Source of the DNA: Amoebidium appalachense
Taxonomy: Eukaryota; Ichthyosporea
DNA length: 64,000 nt
Assembly: GCA_963693365.1 (NCBI GenBank)
Contig: CAVNZM010000009.1
Span: 4,278,001-4,342,000, forward strand
Reading direction: 5' to 3'
Part shown: positions 44,165 through 55,671 of the stretch, one piece after another
Layout: the number at the start of each line of letters is the position of its first letter
How positions within the stretch are numbered: position 1 is the first letter of the stretch
Position numbers and translations under genes: made by a program
The notes under the pieces: model-generated
Told to the model about the DNA's origin: nothing
Seen by the model: only the letters and a program-made list of their open reading frames with translations
Database searches by the model: none

Positions 44165-46083
44165 CCCTTGTAGCACCTTGTAGCATAGTATATGTACATA
44201 TGTTACCTAGACATTATTGGTTTTTCAATAACTACCCACAGAACAGCCTCTAGCACGAGAAATTTACCACAACGTTTATGGGGGGGATGGTAAATGTGCC
44301 CCTGGAGTACGAGGGTCACACGAAAAAAACACAACCTTGTAGCTCGAATAGAACCCCCCTTGTAGCATAGTATAAGTACATGTGTTACCTAGACATTATT
44401 CGTTTTTTCAATAACTACCCACAGAACAGCTTCTAGCACGAGAGCTTTACCACAAAGTTTATGGGGGGGATGGTGAATGTGCCCCTGGAGTACGAGGGTC
44501 ACACGAAAAAAACACAACGTTGTAGCTCGTATAGAACCCCCCTTGTAGCATAGTATATGTACATAGTATGTTACCTAGACATTATTGGTTTTTTCAATAA
44601 CTACCCACAGAACAGCTTCTAGCACGAGACAATTAGCACAAAGTTTATGGGGGAGATGGTGAATGTGCCCCTGGAGTACGAGGGTCACACGAAAAAAACA
44701 CAATGTTGTAGCTCGAATAGACCCCCCTTGTAGCATAGTATATGTCCATGTGTTACCTAGACATTATTGGTTGTTTCAATAACTACCCACAGAACAGCTT
44801 CTAGCACGAGACATTTACCACAACGTGTATGGGGGGGATGTTGAATGTGCCCCTGGAGTACAAGGGTCACACGAAAAAAACACAACGTTGTAGCTCGTAT
44901 AGAACCCCCCTTGTAGCATAGTATATGTACATAGTATGTTACCTAGACATTATTGGTTTTTTCAATAACTACCCACAGAACAGCTTCTAGCACGAGAGCT
45001 TTACCACAACGTTTATGGGGGGGATGGTGAATGTGCCCCTGGAGTACGAGGGTCACACGAAAAAAACACAACGTTGTAGCTCGTATAGAACCCCCCTTGT
45101 AGCATAGTATATGTACATATGTTACCTAGACATTATTGGTTTTTCAATAGCTACCCACAGAACAGCCTCTAGCACGAGAGATTTACCACAAAGTTTATGG
45201 GGGGGGATGGGGAATGTGCCCCTGGAGTACGAGGGTCACACGAAAAAAACACAACATTGTAGCTCGAATAGAACCCCCCTTGTAGCATAGTATAAGTACA
45301 TGTGTTACCTAGACATTATTCGTTTTTTCAATAACTACCCACAGAACAGCTTCTAGCACGAGAGCTTTACCACAACGTGTATGGGGGGGATGGTGAATGT
45401 GCCCCTGGAGTACGAGGGTCACACGAAAAAAGCACAACGTTGTAGCTCGTATAGAACCCCCCTTGTAGCATAGTACATACATAGTATGTTACCTAGACAT
45501 TATTGGTTTTTTCAATAACTACCCACAGAACAGCTTCTAGCACGAGAGCTTTACCACAACGTTTATGGGGGGGATGGTGAATGTGCCCCTGGAGTACGAG
45601 GGTCACACGAAAAAAACACAACGTTGTAGCTCGTATAGAACCCCCCTTGTAGCATAGTATATGTACATATATATGTTACCTAGACATTATTGGTTTTTCA
45701 ATAACTACCCACAGAACAGCCTCTAGGACGAGAGATTTACCACAACGTTTATGGGGTGGATGGTGAATGTGCCCCTAGAGTACGAGGGTCACACGAAAAA
45801 AACACAACATTGTAGCTCGAATAGAACCCCCCTTGTAGCATAGCATATGTACATGTGTTACCTAGACATTATTCGTTTTTTCAATAACTACCCACAGAAC
45901 AGCTTCTAGCACGAGAACTTTACCACAAAGTTTATGGGGGGGATGGTGAATGTGCCCCTGGAGTACGAGGGTCACACGAAAAAAACACAACGTTGTAGCT
46001 CGTATAGAACCCCCTTTGTAGCATAGTATATGTACATCATACGGTATGTTACCTAGACATTATTGGTTTTTTCAATAACTACC
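44165..46083 (+). repeat. ~184-bp tandem satellite, about ten units
   Basis: Each unit holds CTTGTAGCATAGTATATGTA, ACCTAGACATTATTGG, ACTACCCACAGAACAGC, CTAGCACGAGA, TATGGGGGGGATGG and GAGTACGAGGGTCACACG. Unit starts near 44175, 44358, 44541, 44726, 44909, 45096, 45279, 45462, 45647, 45834 and 46013. Units differ by substitutions and by short changes in the ATGTACAT part. Array edges are abrupt; no coding frame. Confidence 0.95.
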
Positions 46084-46197
46084 CACATGCGGCATGTGTT
46101 ACTTTCACGTTATTGGTTTCCTAGCACGGGATATTCAGCACACAGTTGGGGATGTGGGGGCAGTGTACACCTCAATATTGGTAAGGTGGTGGGTGGG

Positions 46198-46232
<35 letters not shown>

Positions 46233-46362
46233 GGGGGGGGGGGGGTTCCACACAACCGAAACTGTCGGTGTTACAAGTGGTTCGGTCTTAAGAAGTTAGA
46301 ACGGTGATTTTTTAATTAATAGCGGGAAACAATATTATCCCCATTGCATATGGGGGGAACGA

Positions 46363-46396
<34 letters not shown>

Positions 46397-46620
46397 CACA
46401 ACGAATTCTATCGACTGTGCATAATTAATGTATATTGCACATGTAGCCTGAAAGATTAAAGTGAATGTGTGTATGTATATGTGCGAGTATATTTGTGTAT
46501 GCAATACATGTACAATGTTTTCGTCTTTGTAGGTGGGTGGGTGGGGTGGGTGGGGGGGGGGGGGGGGGGGGGGGGGGGGTGCGGGGGGGGGGGAAGAGGG
46601 GAGGGGGGGGAGGGGGCATC
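46198..46620. repeat. Three long G runs
   Basis: G runs at about 46199-46245, 46361-46394 and 46550-46620 separated by AT-rich spacers. Confidence 0.9.
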
Positions 46621-46635
46621 ATAATCAGGGATAAC

Positions 46636-46797
46636 AGGGTGTGTGCGTGTGTGCGCTTGTGTGTGCATGTGCTGTGTGTGTTGTGTAGGTGTGCGCCTGT
46701 GTGTGTGTGCGTGCCTGTGTGTGCGCGCCTGTGTGTGTGTGTGTGTGTGTGTGTGCAGTGTGCATGTGTGAGTGTGTGTGCGTGCGCGCGTGCGCGC

Positions 46798-46828
<31 letters not shown>

Positions 46829-46832
46829 TGTG
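46636..46832. repeat. TG/CG alternating tract
   Basis: Purine-pyrimidine alternation of TG and CG (including CGCGCGCGCGCG) for about 195 bp; a potential Z-DNA former. Confidence 0.85.
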
Positions 46833-46840
46833 ATTTCAAA

Positions 46841-46915
46841 GAAGTCGAAAGCGCCAGTGACACCCATGTTGAAAAAAAGACAAGCAAGCACGCTAAGAAG
46901 GACAGCAAGAAGTAA
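46841..46915 (+). other. Possible terminal exon (EVESASDTHVEKK...KKDSKK stop)
   Basis: Directly after a TG tract and TTTCAAAG, the frame EVESASDTHVEKKTSKHAKK ends KDSKK and TAA. The Lys/Asp/Ser-rich end recalls the gene X tail (KKSKED). No upstream exon found; weak. Confidence 0.2.
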
Positions 46916-47183
46916 CAGAAACCCTTTCATGCCGAAAAAATGGTCAAGAACAAAGAAGTGGAGGACACGTAACTATAGTCTGATAGTTGTGACTAAGGGC
47001 ACTAAGGGTAGCGCTAAGGGCACCAAGCTGATGCACGCGCGCGCGCGAGCCGAAATCTATTTTTATCTTTTTCCTAATCAGGCGCGGCGAATAGTGATTG
47101 GCTAAATCCCAATCCGGTTTGCAATTTTTTTCTCCATTTAAGCCTGTACGCACGTTGTTTTCTCCATTTCTCTTCCCCCTTCC

Positions 47184-47300
47184 CGCAGGTCCGCAGGTCC
47201 TTTCCCGCAGGTCGCCTGGTCGCAGGTCCCTTCCCGCAGGTCGCCTGGTCGCAGTTCCCTTCCCGCAGCGCCTGGTCACAGATCCCCTCCGCAGATCGCG
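47184..47300 (+). repeat. Short GC-rich minisatellite
   Basis: Four imperfect copies of CGCAGGTCCCTTCCCGCAGG with GTCGCCTGGT linkers, period about 35 bp. Confidence 0.75.
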
Positions 47301-47686
47301 CAGCCACCGTGCTGATTGTTTTGGACCATGCTGCATGCTGCAGCTTCTTCTTGAAGGTTAGTTTTGTGTTGCCTGCTTTTGTGCATATGGCGTTTGTCTG
47401 TCTGGTCTGTGTCTGTGTCTGTGTGTGTGTGTGTGTATGTGTGTGTGCGTGCGTGCGTGTGCGTGTGTCTGCTGGCTGCAGATGCACGTTGCCTTTCACG
47501 TTCATGAACCAGCGACTGTGGGCACTACTTTTGCTGTTAGCACTATAGCTATCATCCCCTCCACCGATCGTTCAAGCTATTTTCTGCTTCTCTAGACTTC
47601 ATAAGTTCTGGTCCGGGTTTCCGTCCTTACTATGTTTAAGGTTGGTTCTGTCGACTCTTTTTTTGCCACTCTCAGTCAGCCCCCTC

Positions 47687-47723
<37 letters not shown>

Positions 47724-47832
47724 CCCCACTTCTCGCAAGTAGGATGAGCTAATTCTTAGCTCGAGTTCCTTTACAGGTTTTGGCAAGGTTGGCCCATGAA
47801 GTCATCAGCAGCTATAAGGCTACGTTATCATC

Positions 47833-48080
47833 TAGAGGTGGGTACCGGCTCTTTGTCCTATGGCTGCTGTTGTTTCCGTTTTTCGTTTCATAGGTGGGTA
47901 CCGGCTCTTTGTCCTGTTAAGGTAAATAAAGTATGGAGGCAAGACCCTGTGGGTCTGGTTCTTTGTCCTATGGCTGCTGTTGTTTCCGTGTTTCGTTTCT
48001 GTGTTGCTCTTATAGCACATGAATGATCATGTGCATGTTTAGCACCCATAGGTGGGTACCGGCTCTTTGTCCTGTTAATT
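47833..48080 (+). repeat. Imperfect repeats of GGTGGGTACCGGCTCTTTGT
   Basis: GTACCGGCTCTTTGTCCT recurs at 47841, 47896 and 48056, and TCTTTGTCCTATGGCTGCTG at 47852 and 47959. A long C run precedes the region at 47692-47720. Confidence 0.75.
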
Positions 48081-48321
48081 ACTCTGCCGGCATTTGGTAT
48101 GGTATGGTTTGGTGTAAGAGTGCCCCCCTTATATTGTCATGTTGGGCGTCCTTTTTTTTTTTTTTGGGCCTCATACCCATACACACACACCTTGTTACTC
48201 TTCTGTCAAGGGATTAGCATGTGTTTAGTTTAATGATGTTGGGAGCTTCTTAGAAACCCGCATAATAGTTTGCTTGTTTTGAGTTTTGTTTATGTTCGTT
48301 GCTGCTCTTTTATACTCCTTC

Positions 48322-48352
<31 letters not shown>

Positions 48353-48519
48353 AAAAGAGTGACTTTTCTTTTTTTTTCTTTTTTTCTTTTTTTTTGTGTG
48401 TGTGTGTGCGAAGAGAAAAAGTAACAGAGCTTTTTATTATTTTTATTATTATTATTATTATTTTGTGTGTGTCTGTGTATTTATTTTGTGTGTTTTCGTA
48501 GTTCGAATAAATTGTGTGA

Positions 48520-48542
48520 AGACATGTCCCGAGGACATGTCT
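48520..48542. repeat. 23-bp perfect palindrome AGACATGTCC-CGA-GGACATGTCT
   Basis: Two 10-bp inverted arms around CGA. Non-coding context; a G run follows at 48737-48764. Confidence 0.8.
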
Positions 48543-48734
48543 TTAAAAATATTTGTCTTAGAAAATATTTGAAGTGACAGACACGCCCCAGTGGGACATA
48601 ACCCTACGTAAAAGATAATAGATGAGTTATAGTTGACACGTTCCAGTGGGACGTGTCTGCAGAAAATGGATCTGTAATCAGCGGCTCGACGACATATGAC
48701 CACGTGACAGGCAGGTTCGAAAGGGGTGAGGGGC

Positions 48735-48765
<31 letters not shown>

Positions 48766-48839
48766 AAACGACATCAAACAGTGATCGGAAACGACGTCTG
48801 GATGATATCAACTTTGAAAATGGCTCAATCATATATATC

Positions 48840-49600
48840 AAGACATAACATAATGATATGAAAAGGATAATATAACTATATTGCGAAAATCATTCTTAAT
48901 AAATCTTAATTATACCTTAAATTTATCGTTTTGATATATGTGCTGTATGTCAAAAAGATGTGACAGAGTTATGTTAACGATATGCTACTAATATCATAAG
49001 GAATGGTTAGCTGATAAACTACTATATGTTTTAACGATATGTAACAGATACTAGAAAGATGTCGTGTAGAGGACATACAGCCAGAACTTCTCATATCTTT
49101 AAAGGCTCCTAAAACTATCAAAACGATATTATTACGAAATTTCTTTTGACCCATCCTAGTTATCTTTATGTTATGAGGCCTATATCGTTATGATATTTAA
49201 CGTATGATCTTTAGATAATGTTTTCGGCATCCTATACCTATCCGTTGTATATGAAAAGGACATCTGTAATAGTATCTTATAGATGTATTACCATATACGA
49301 AACCTCCTATAATGACCTCGAAATGATATCATATAGATATATATGTATCTTATGATCGATTATCATATATATCGTAAGGATATGTGATAGCTACCATAAG
49401 GATATGGGGAAGGGCTTCTAATCCGCTATTAGAGATATCTTTATTATGTCTAAAACGCTTCTGAACATCAGACTAAAAAGATTTTATGATATCAAATAGA
49501 CTATCATAATGGTATCATACGGATATAACGAGGTTGTTGAATACATGGAACACAGGATAGAACAACGATGGGTTCAGGGTGCTCCGTATGAGCCCATTAT
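48840..49600. repeat. Right subterminal GATATC-rich region of element B
   Basis: AT-rich, many GATATC, ATATCAT and ATATCGT words, no gene. Interrupted at 49608 by LINE fragment C and continuing 50370-50551. Confidence 0.7.
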
Positions 49601-49608
49601 GAGATCAT

Positions 49609-50024
49609 ATTGCCAAATATGGCACTCGCAAGTGTATAACACCTAAATACATATTACCTTCCTGTAGAACTGGTCTTTCTCTAGCTGATGGTATTATTGA
49701 TCAATTACCACGCTTTTACTGTACACGTGCTATACAGTGGAGATCTAATAAGTATAAGGTGGCATCATTTGCATGCCCAAACAACACACACACACACCAG
49801 TTTAACCGGTCATGTATCGCCAAATGTAGTTTGATAGACCACATAATACCGCAACACACACACGTCACATTCACAACAGACACCCAGAAAGATAGCCTAC
49901 CTGTAAATTACAACATCCTTGATTTTATACTAAACACGCGTAACTACGACCTGTTTATTAGATGTATTGATTGGCTTGAGAAACACATCACTACAAAATT
50001 ATAGCGCACGCGCACACACACACA

Positions 50025-50087
<63 letters not shown>

Positions 50088-50119
50088 CCAGCTGATACCG
50101 AGTGTCCCGAGGGGAGCCC

Positions 50120-50167
<48 letters not shown>

Positions 50168-50362
50168 GGGGAACCCCAACTAATTGATTTCTCCTTGTAG
50201 TCTTTATGGTGTCTCGTAGAGAAAGTAAACCCTGATATATAGTCACCACCCGACATCTATGTACGTGATCATGATATACCGCTGAGGGGATATTCCGAGC
50301 AAAAACCCCCCCCCCATACCTGAGACTGGTTCTCTTTGCCTCGAGTAAACAGCGTAAACCCC
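49609..50362 (+). mobile_element. LINE fragment C, 5'-truncated
   Basis: Last 130 or so codons of ORF2 (from AKYGTRKCITPK to the stop at 50004), then (CA)n 50005-50086, an A run 50122-50166 and the fixed tail to GCGTAAACCCC. Flanked by AGATCAT at 49602-49608 and 50363-50369. Confidence 0.92.
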
Positions 50363-50553
50363 AGATCATTTTGATATCTAGCAAAAGATACCAAAATGAT
50401 ATCCAGAAAACCCGTGATAGCAAAACGATGCTGTTATGTTATCTAAAAGACAAGAGGGGGATAAAGAGTGGCAAAAAGATGGGTTTATGGGTTTATGATA
50501 TCTTTAATGGGTTTTTAATGGGTTTCGGATGCCGGATGAAGTTTGCTGATGAA

Positions 50554-50622
50554 GATGATGCACGCAGCTGCACAGCTATCTTGAGGCCCCGGACTTGATC
50601 TTGATGATCTGTGACCCGGGCC

Positions 50623-50654
<32 letters not shown>

Positions 50655-50705
50655 ATCTCGATCGTAGACTTAGGCTAATCTGCTGAGACGGATTAGTATA
50701 TGTCA
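50554..50705 (-). repeat. Gypsy 5' LTR, right part
   Basis: Resumes GATGATGCACGCAGC after element B and ends TATATGTCA. Its C run (50623-50653) is longer than in the other LTR. Confidence 0.93.
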
Positions 50706-50710
50706 GACGG

Positions 50711-51932
50711 TACGGAGTGGCTCAGGGGCCGGGGGGGTGTCTGGGACAGACACTCGGTGGTCGGGGATGGGGGCCTGGAAGCCAGGGATGGGTGCCGTGT
50801 TGAGGGGGGAGTCGGATAACACGGGGCTGGACGGGGCCGAGTGGAACTCCGGAGACCCAGGACGAACCGGGGTGAGATGACCAGGTACGTGGTCATTGAC
50901 GGCAGGGGCCGGCAGCAGGGGTTGCTGGCCGGTGGGGGGGGGGGTGGGTGGAGCCACGGGGGCAGGTACACGACGGGGGGAACGACGGATAATCACCGAC
51001 GGAATTTCATCGTCATCGGAATTGGAATTTCCGGAATGCAGGGATGGATCGATTGAGGTCGTCTGATTGGTGGCCGGCACAGAAATCTGATTGGATGCCG
51101 TGGTGAATTGTGATTCGTCGAAGACGACATCGCGGTAGAGGTTGACCGTGTTGCCACGTAGATTCATGATCTTGTGGGCTTTGTTGGTGATATCCCAGCC
51201 CACGTAGGTGCCGAGTTTGACGGTAGAGGCCAACTTGTCTCGTTTGGATGCAGGGACGTGTACATAGGCTGGGCAGCCGAACACGTGCAGGTGGGAGATG
51301 TCAGGCTTGACACCGTAGAAAATTTCAAACGGTGTACGGCCATTGGCAGCTCGGGCCGGGGTCACGTTGATGATGTAGGCAGCATGCTTGAGAGCAGCTC
51401 CCCACAGCTTGGGGGAAAGGGAGTCGGCCTTGTCCTGATGAAGGAAGCACCGAACGATCTCCTGCAGATCCCTCATCTTACGTTCAACGAAGCCGTTGAG
51501 TTGGGGGCAGTCAACCGGGGCAAATTCCTGAATGATGCCCTTGGACTGGCAGTACTGCTCCATAGCGTGGGAGGTGAACTCGGACCCAGAGTCTGAACGG
51601 AAGTGGGTCACCACCTTGTCGGGTTGCTTGTCAGTAGTCTCAACCAGGGCCTTGACGTATTCGAGAGTTTCGGATCGATCACGGAGGAGGTACACGATGG
51701 TGTAGCCGGAGGCATCACAGGTACACACGAGGGCCACCTTGTAGCCACCATAGGAGGCACAGGGAGGCTCGAAGAAGTCCATGTGCCACTTGGCACCGGG
51801 GAAGGGGCACTGGGTTCTGGTGCCGGAGAATGGGGCCTTGGTGGTCTTGCCGGAGACACAACCGAAGCAGTCAGTGGTGTCAGCCACTGAGAGGGATGAG
51901 GGGAGGCCTGTCACGAGGTCACCTCTCACCAT
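50711..51932 (-). CDS. Copia pol, integrase part
   Basis: Asp in WHMDFFEPPC, Asp in HFRSDSGSEFTS and Glu in NGFVERKMRDLQEI form the DDE triad with copia spacing; HVFGCPAYVHVP and GTYVGWD are further copia landmarks. A Pro/Ser-rich linker leads to RT at 34262. Frame starts one base off the protease frame at about 51932 (ALSSPRW then MVRGDLV), a single-base break at TCCTCACC. Confidence 0.93.
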
Positions 51933-53236
51933 CTTGGTGAGGACAGGGCACGATGGCCGAGACGGTGGTGCCAGAGCTGAGGATCATTGTTGACCTTGAC
52001 GTTGGCTACCAGAGCAGTGACGGTCCGAGGGATGGAGGGACGTATCTCATAGTCAGTGATGAAGTACAGTCCATCTGTGCCTGTGAGGGAACACACGATG
52101 TTGCCACCACGAGTGTAGAGGTATGATGGGAATGCATCCTCATCATCGAGGTGGGCAAGGAGACCCGACTTGGAGGCCATTGAGGGTGATATCAGGAAGG
52201 CTGGGGAGTCGGGTACATAGAGGGTGTTGAGGCTCAGTACTGATGTTACTCCGTTGTAGGTGACGGCCAGGTTGATGACACCACGGTGATGTGCAGTGAC
52301 GATGCCAACTTGAAGGCCGTGGACGTCAGTCGGGGGGCATGGCTCAAGAGTAGAGAAGTACTCTTTTACTGGGCACACGTGGACGTTTGAAGCCGAGTCC
52401 CAGCAGGGGTCCATGGGTAGGGAGGCCGTGGTGGACACGAGGGCAAAATGCACCTCTTTTCCAGACTTGGTGTTGGCACGGGCAATTGAGCAGCCAGGTT
52501 TGTCACACTGTGTGACATGATGGTCTTCGTGACAGTAGGCACAGTCGAGGGAGCCAGTGGTCTTGGCTCGGGGTGGCTGGGAATGACGGTTACCCCCTTT
52601 ACGTGGGGGGTAAGGTGACCGGGAACGATAGCCGGGGGAACGGGACCGTGAGTAATCACGGTCAACTGAGGGGGATCGATCGGTGGGACGACCGCGGGGG
52701 TGACGGGAGACGGAGCTGTCACGTCGGGGGATCCGGTGTCTGAGGTCGTCCTTGGTGAGGACACGGCTTTGCAGGGCACGTGCTGTTCGGACGGTGGAGG
52801 AGGACCCGGACCCAGAGTCGATGAGACCTTCACGGATCTCTGCAGCTCGGATGTCACTGATTAGATGGTTGTAGGTCTCGTAGTTAATGGTACGACGGAA
52901 GTAGTCGGCAATCATGGCCTGGATGTCGGTACAAACTAACTTACGGTTCTTCTTGAGGTGGATGAAGAAGTTATCAACCATAGTCTTGTGAGGAATGGGC
53001 TCTTCGAGGATGTGCAGGGTAGTGCACAGACGGCGTGCCATGGTGAGGTAGGCCGTGACGGTCTTGAAGTCTTTGAGTTCAAGCTCATGGTAGTTGAGGA
53101 GGATTTGACGAGCACGATCTTCACGTTCAGCCGCATAGGTCATACGGAGGTTGTGGAAAGCTTGGGCAGGTGACACATCATCGTGGATTTGACCAGAGTT
53201 ATACAGCTCATCATTGGAGACGAGTTGAGTAAACAT
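51926..53236 (-). CDS. Copia gag C-terminal part, zinc knuckle and protease
   Basis: LQ/TYA-type gag (AFHNLRMTYAAEREDRARQI, VTAYLTMARRLC), an Arg/Ser-rich stretch, the CCHC-like knuckle CAYCHEDHHVTQC, protease site WDSASNVHVCP (LDSGAS-like) and the pre-integrase motif LWHHRLGHRAL. Upstream the frame is cut by TAG at 53264-53266. Confidence 0.88.
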   Translation of the reverse strand: MFTQLVSNDELYNSGQIHDDVSPAQAFHNLRMTYAAEREDRARQILLNYHELELKDFKTVTAYLTMARRLCTTLHILEEPIPHKTMVDNFFIHLKKNRKLVCTDIQAMIADYFRRTINYETYNHLISDIRAAEIREGLIDSGSGSSSTVRTARALQSRVLTKDDLRHRIPRRDSSVSRHPRGRPTDRSPSVDRDYSRSRSPGYRSRSPYPPRKGGNRHSQPPRAKTTGSLDCAYCHEDHHVTQCDKPGCSIARANTKSGKEVHFALVSTTASLPMDPCWDSASNVHVCPVKEYFSTLEPCPPTDVHGLQVGIVTAHHRGVINLAVTYNGVTSVLSLNTLYVPDSPAFLISPSMASKSGLLAHLDDEDAFPSYLYTRGGNIVCSLTGTDGLYFITDYEIRPSIPRTVTALVANVKVNNDPQLWHHRLGHRALSSPRW

Positions 53237-53490
53237 CTGTTCAAGGAGGTTGGAAGCCTCGGTCTAGGCCTCCTCAGTGTCGTAGCCGTGCCACTCATTC
53301 TCGTCGGAAGGGTCGACCCACTCGGGGGCCTTGATGACGGGCACTAACTTGGCCGCGGTGGTGGTACGTAGGTACCGGAAGATGACGGGTTCCCACTCAT
53401 AATAGGTGTCAGACGTTTGCCGGACTTCTTGTCCGTGGTGTCATCCCCTTTCCAGGGGGTGAGGTTGAGATACGCAGGTTTCTCCGACAT
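53237..53490 (-). pseudogene. Copia gag N-terminal part, frameshift and stop
   Basis: ATG 53490 starts MSEKPAYLNLTPWKGDDTT; the frame is lost near 53405-53425 and the continuing frame (YEWEPVIFRYLRT...ENEWHGYDTEEA) hits TAG at 53264. Together with the pre-integrase break this copia copy cannot make a full polyprotein as sequenced. Confidence 0.75.
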
Positions 53491-53608
53491 GGTGATCAAT
53501 CAGTCAGATGATGCGTGAGAGAGGAATCAGATCGGTATTCAAATTTGAATATTTTTGATTGCAGCGAGAGGATGTGTTGCGAGAGCGTGCGAAAATGGGC
53601 CTTTAACC

Positions 53609-54367
53609 TGTTGTTTTGTACGGGTCTAAGGGAGCAGAGTGCACAGAGGTGTCATGTAAAACACGACTTAACACATTAATGAGAGGGCAATCGGAGTTGT
53701 TCACGAGACATTGAAAGATTTCAAACAACAACTGAATCTTTATTGTGCTCTCGGTTCCTTTTGTACTTGCGACTTATCACCTTATCACAACTAAAGAGGG
53801 AGAACCAATCGGTTCTATCAGAAGATAGAAAAACACAATCCGACAAAGCATACGCATTCCAACTTCCGATTAAACTAAAGTGTAGAAACTCTTACTTAAA
53901 TAAATTAAGTAATTATACATCTAGTCACTATTAACTCACATATATATTTATGTTCGTCTCTATAAAGAAACTTATTTAAATACATATATTTCCTAACAGT
54001 CGACACTCTCAAAGTGAAGACACTTTGCAATAAACCGAATTCCATATATATCTATTGTCCAATCACAACACACATATATTAACAGACAGGAATGCACAAC
54101 ACAATCTACAGATGTACTCGCTCGCGACTATTGGTGAGCCATCCTTTTGAGAACAAAACTAAGCCATTTTGAAATAAAGGAAAGACAACGAGTGAGGCTA
54201 GACAATCACGCTACCTCTCAGATAAACAGAGGAGAGCAAACAGAAATAAAAACACAATAAGTTCTTATCAGGCAAGAGAGCCAGGTGTGCACAGATCTAC
54301 CGATATCTGTGCCCACAGAAACAAGGGAGAGAGAGATACGGGGGGGGGGGGGGGGGGGGGGGGGAGG

Positions 54368-54459
<92 letters not shown>

Positions 54460-54551
54460 ACAAAGGAGGAAAGCAGACACGAATACAAACAAGCTAGGAC
54501 ACATACATACTTCAAGGCTCTTGCTGTCATACATGGTGACGTATTCCAACA
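53609..54551 (-). repeat. Copia 5' LTR (943 bp)
   Basis: Same as 27578-28497 with longer G (54340-54364) and AG (54370-54458) tracts. Ends CAACA, followed by TGACC. Confidence 0.93.
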
Positions 54552-54636
54552 TGACCACAGTCAGATCCATGGTTCCCGGCAACATACACAATGCCTTCGT
54601 CCACTACCCAGTGCCTGACACCAACTCATCGGTATC

Positions 54637-54639
<3 letters not shown>

Positions 54640-54667
<28 letters not shown>

Positions 54668-54708
54668 ACACACACACGCGCGCACACACACAACCCCCCC
54701 CCCCCCCC
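54640..54708. repeat. C runs and (CA)n after a gene X donor
   Basis: C run four bases after the GT at 54632, then CA, then C again. The intron to 55082 is otherwise AT-rich with GGATA words resembling those at 26100-26300. Confidence 0.9.
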
Positions 54709-55301
54709 TCTCCCAGACACACTCAAACATAACACACACCCCATCACCTCCAAAAAATTTAAAAATCAAAAAAGAGAACATTTACGATCACTTCCACATC
54801 CACACCATAATGATTATGCAAATATGGTTTACACATGCACAGAAAGTACTAAACCGTTGGGCTGCGGTAGTCGTTTAATAGGTATCCGTTGGATATCCTT
54901 TCACATACATGTTCATTGGATAATACATATCTATTGCATGTCGTGTACACCCCTATCGAGATAACAAACGTATGCTTACCTATCTGTTGGACAACCGATG
55001 GATACGTGTTTAATATGTTTAGCATTTGTTCGTACACGTCTTGGGAGGATTTCAACGACACCCTGATTTTTATTGTTTGCAGATCATGGAGTATGCCACT
55101 TCCCGTAACGACCGGGAGGCCAAGTGGGTGGAGCTGATCGACGAGGTTGTGGTGAAGGGGTATCCATGTGGCCGCAAGTATTCAGCTGACCCAGACACCT
55201 TCCATCCATTCGGATGGCGTGGGTTCAACCGTGTGTTCGAGAGCATCACGCTCACGGGGATCAAGACCCGCATCAGCTCTCTGACTCCCATGGTATGCCA
55301 G

Positions 55302-55583
55302 CCCCCCCCCCCCCCCCCCCCCCCCCCCTGCTACTAGTACTGTGTACTGCTATTAGGCGACTTTTTTTCCCGCCTCTCTCTGTCTCCCCCCCTCTTGTCG
55401 CTGCCTATGTCTCTCTCTCTTATCTGTCTATCTTATTTTCCTTTCCTCTTCCCTTCACTTGACCCCCCCCCCCCTCCTCCTCTGTTCTTCCCGATCGCTT
55501 GCCTCATCATGAGACACTATTTGACACTAACTCCCCCCCCCCCCCCCCTCCCCACACACATGCACACACACACACATACTACG

Positions 55584-55619
<36 letters not shown>

Positions 55620-55671
55620 CAACACACACAAACACACACCGGCACAAACGCTGCCATCACACACACAACAG
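55302..55671. repeat. C runs and (CA)n in a gene X intron
   Basis: C runs at 55303-55328, 55463-55474 and 55532-55548 and CA tracts to 55660, matching 15700-16044 inverted. Confidence 0.9.

Larger units (their letters stand above)
41151..50551. mobile_element. TIR DNA transposon, element B (9.4 kb)
   Basis: Ends CATCAGCAAACTTCATCCGG and its perfect inverse, identical over more than 30 bp. AA flanks at 41149-41150 and 50552-50553; the intact LTR at 34841 has a single AA, proving insertion with a 2-bp duplication. Subterminal regions (41151-43500 and 48840-50551) are rich in GATATC. The interior has a 184-bp satellite, long CA, C and G tracts, short repeats and LINE fragment C. No transposase was recognised, so it is likely non-autonomous. 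Termini share CATCAGCAA with element A. Confidence 0.85.
34268..50705 (-). mobile_element. Ty3/gypsy chromovirus, full length, interrupted by element B
   Basis: LTRs 34268-34981 and 40577-41150 plus 50554-50705 start TGTCGTATCC and end TATATGTCA on the plus strand; GACGG flanks at 34263-34267 and 50706-50710. Coding is on the minus strand: gag-like, protease, RT, RNase H, integrase, chromodomain. The purine tract GGGGGGGGAGT abuts the 3' (left) LTR. Element B splits the 5' LTR. The remaining element is about 7.0 kb. Confidence 0.93.
27578..54551 (-). mobile_element. Ty1/copia LTR retrotransposon, full length but interrupted
   Basis: LTRs at 27578-28497 and 53609-54551 both start TGTTG and end CAACA, and the element is flanked by TGACC at 27573-27577 and 54552-54556. 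Pol reads on the minus strand, so the right LTR is 5'. The 3' LTR is preceded on the coding strand by the purine tract GAGTGGGGA; the 5' LTR is followed by GGTTAAAGGCCC, where a primer site is expected. Removing two nested insertions (29017-32415 and 34268-50705) leaves roughly 7 kb, normal for copia. The near-identical LTRs differ mainly in AG and G tract lengths, pointing to recent insertion. Confidence 0.92.
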
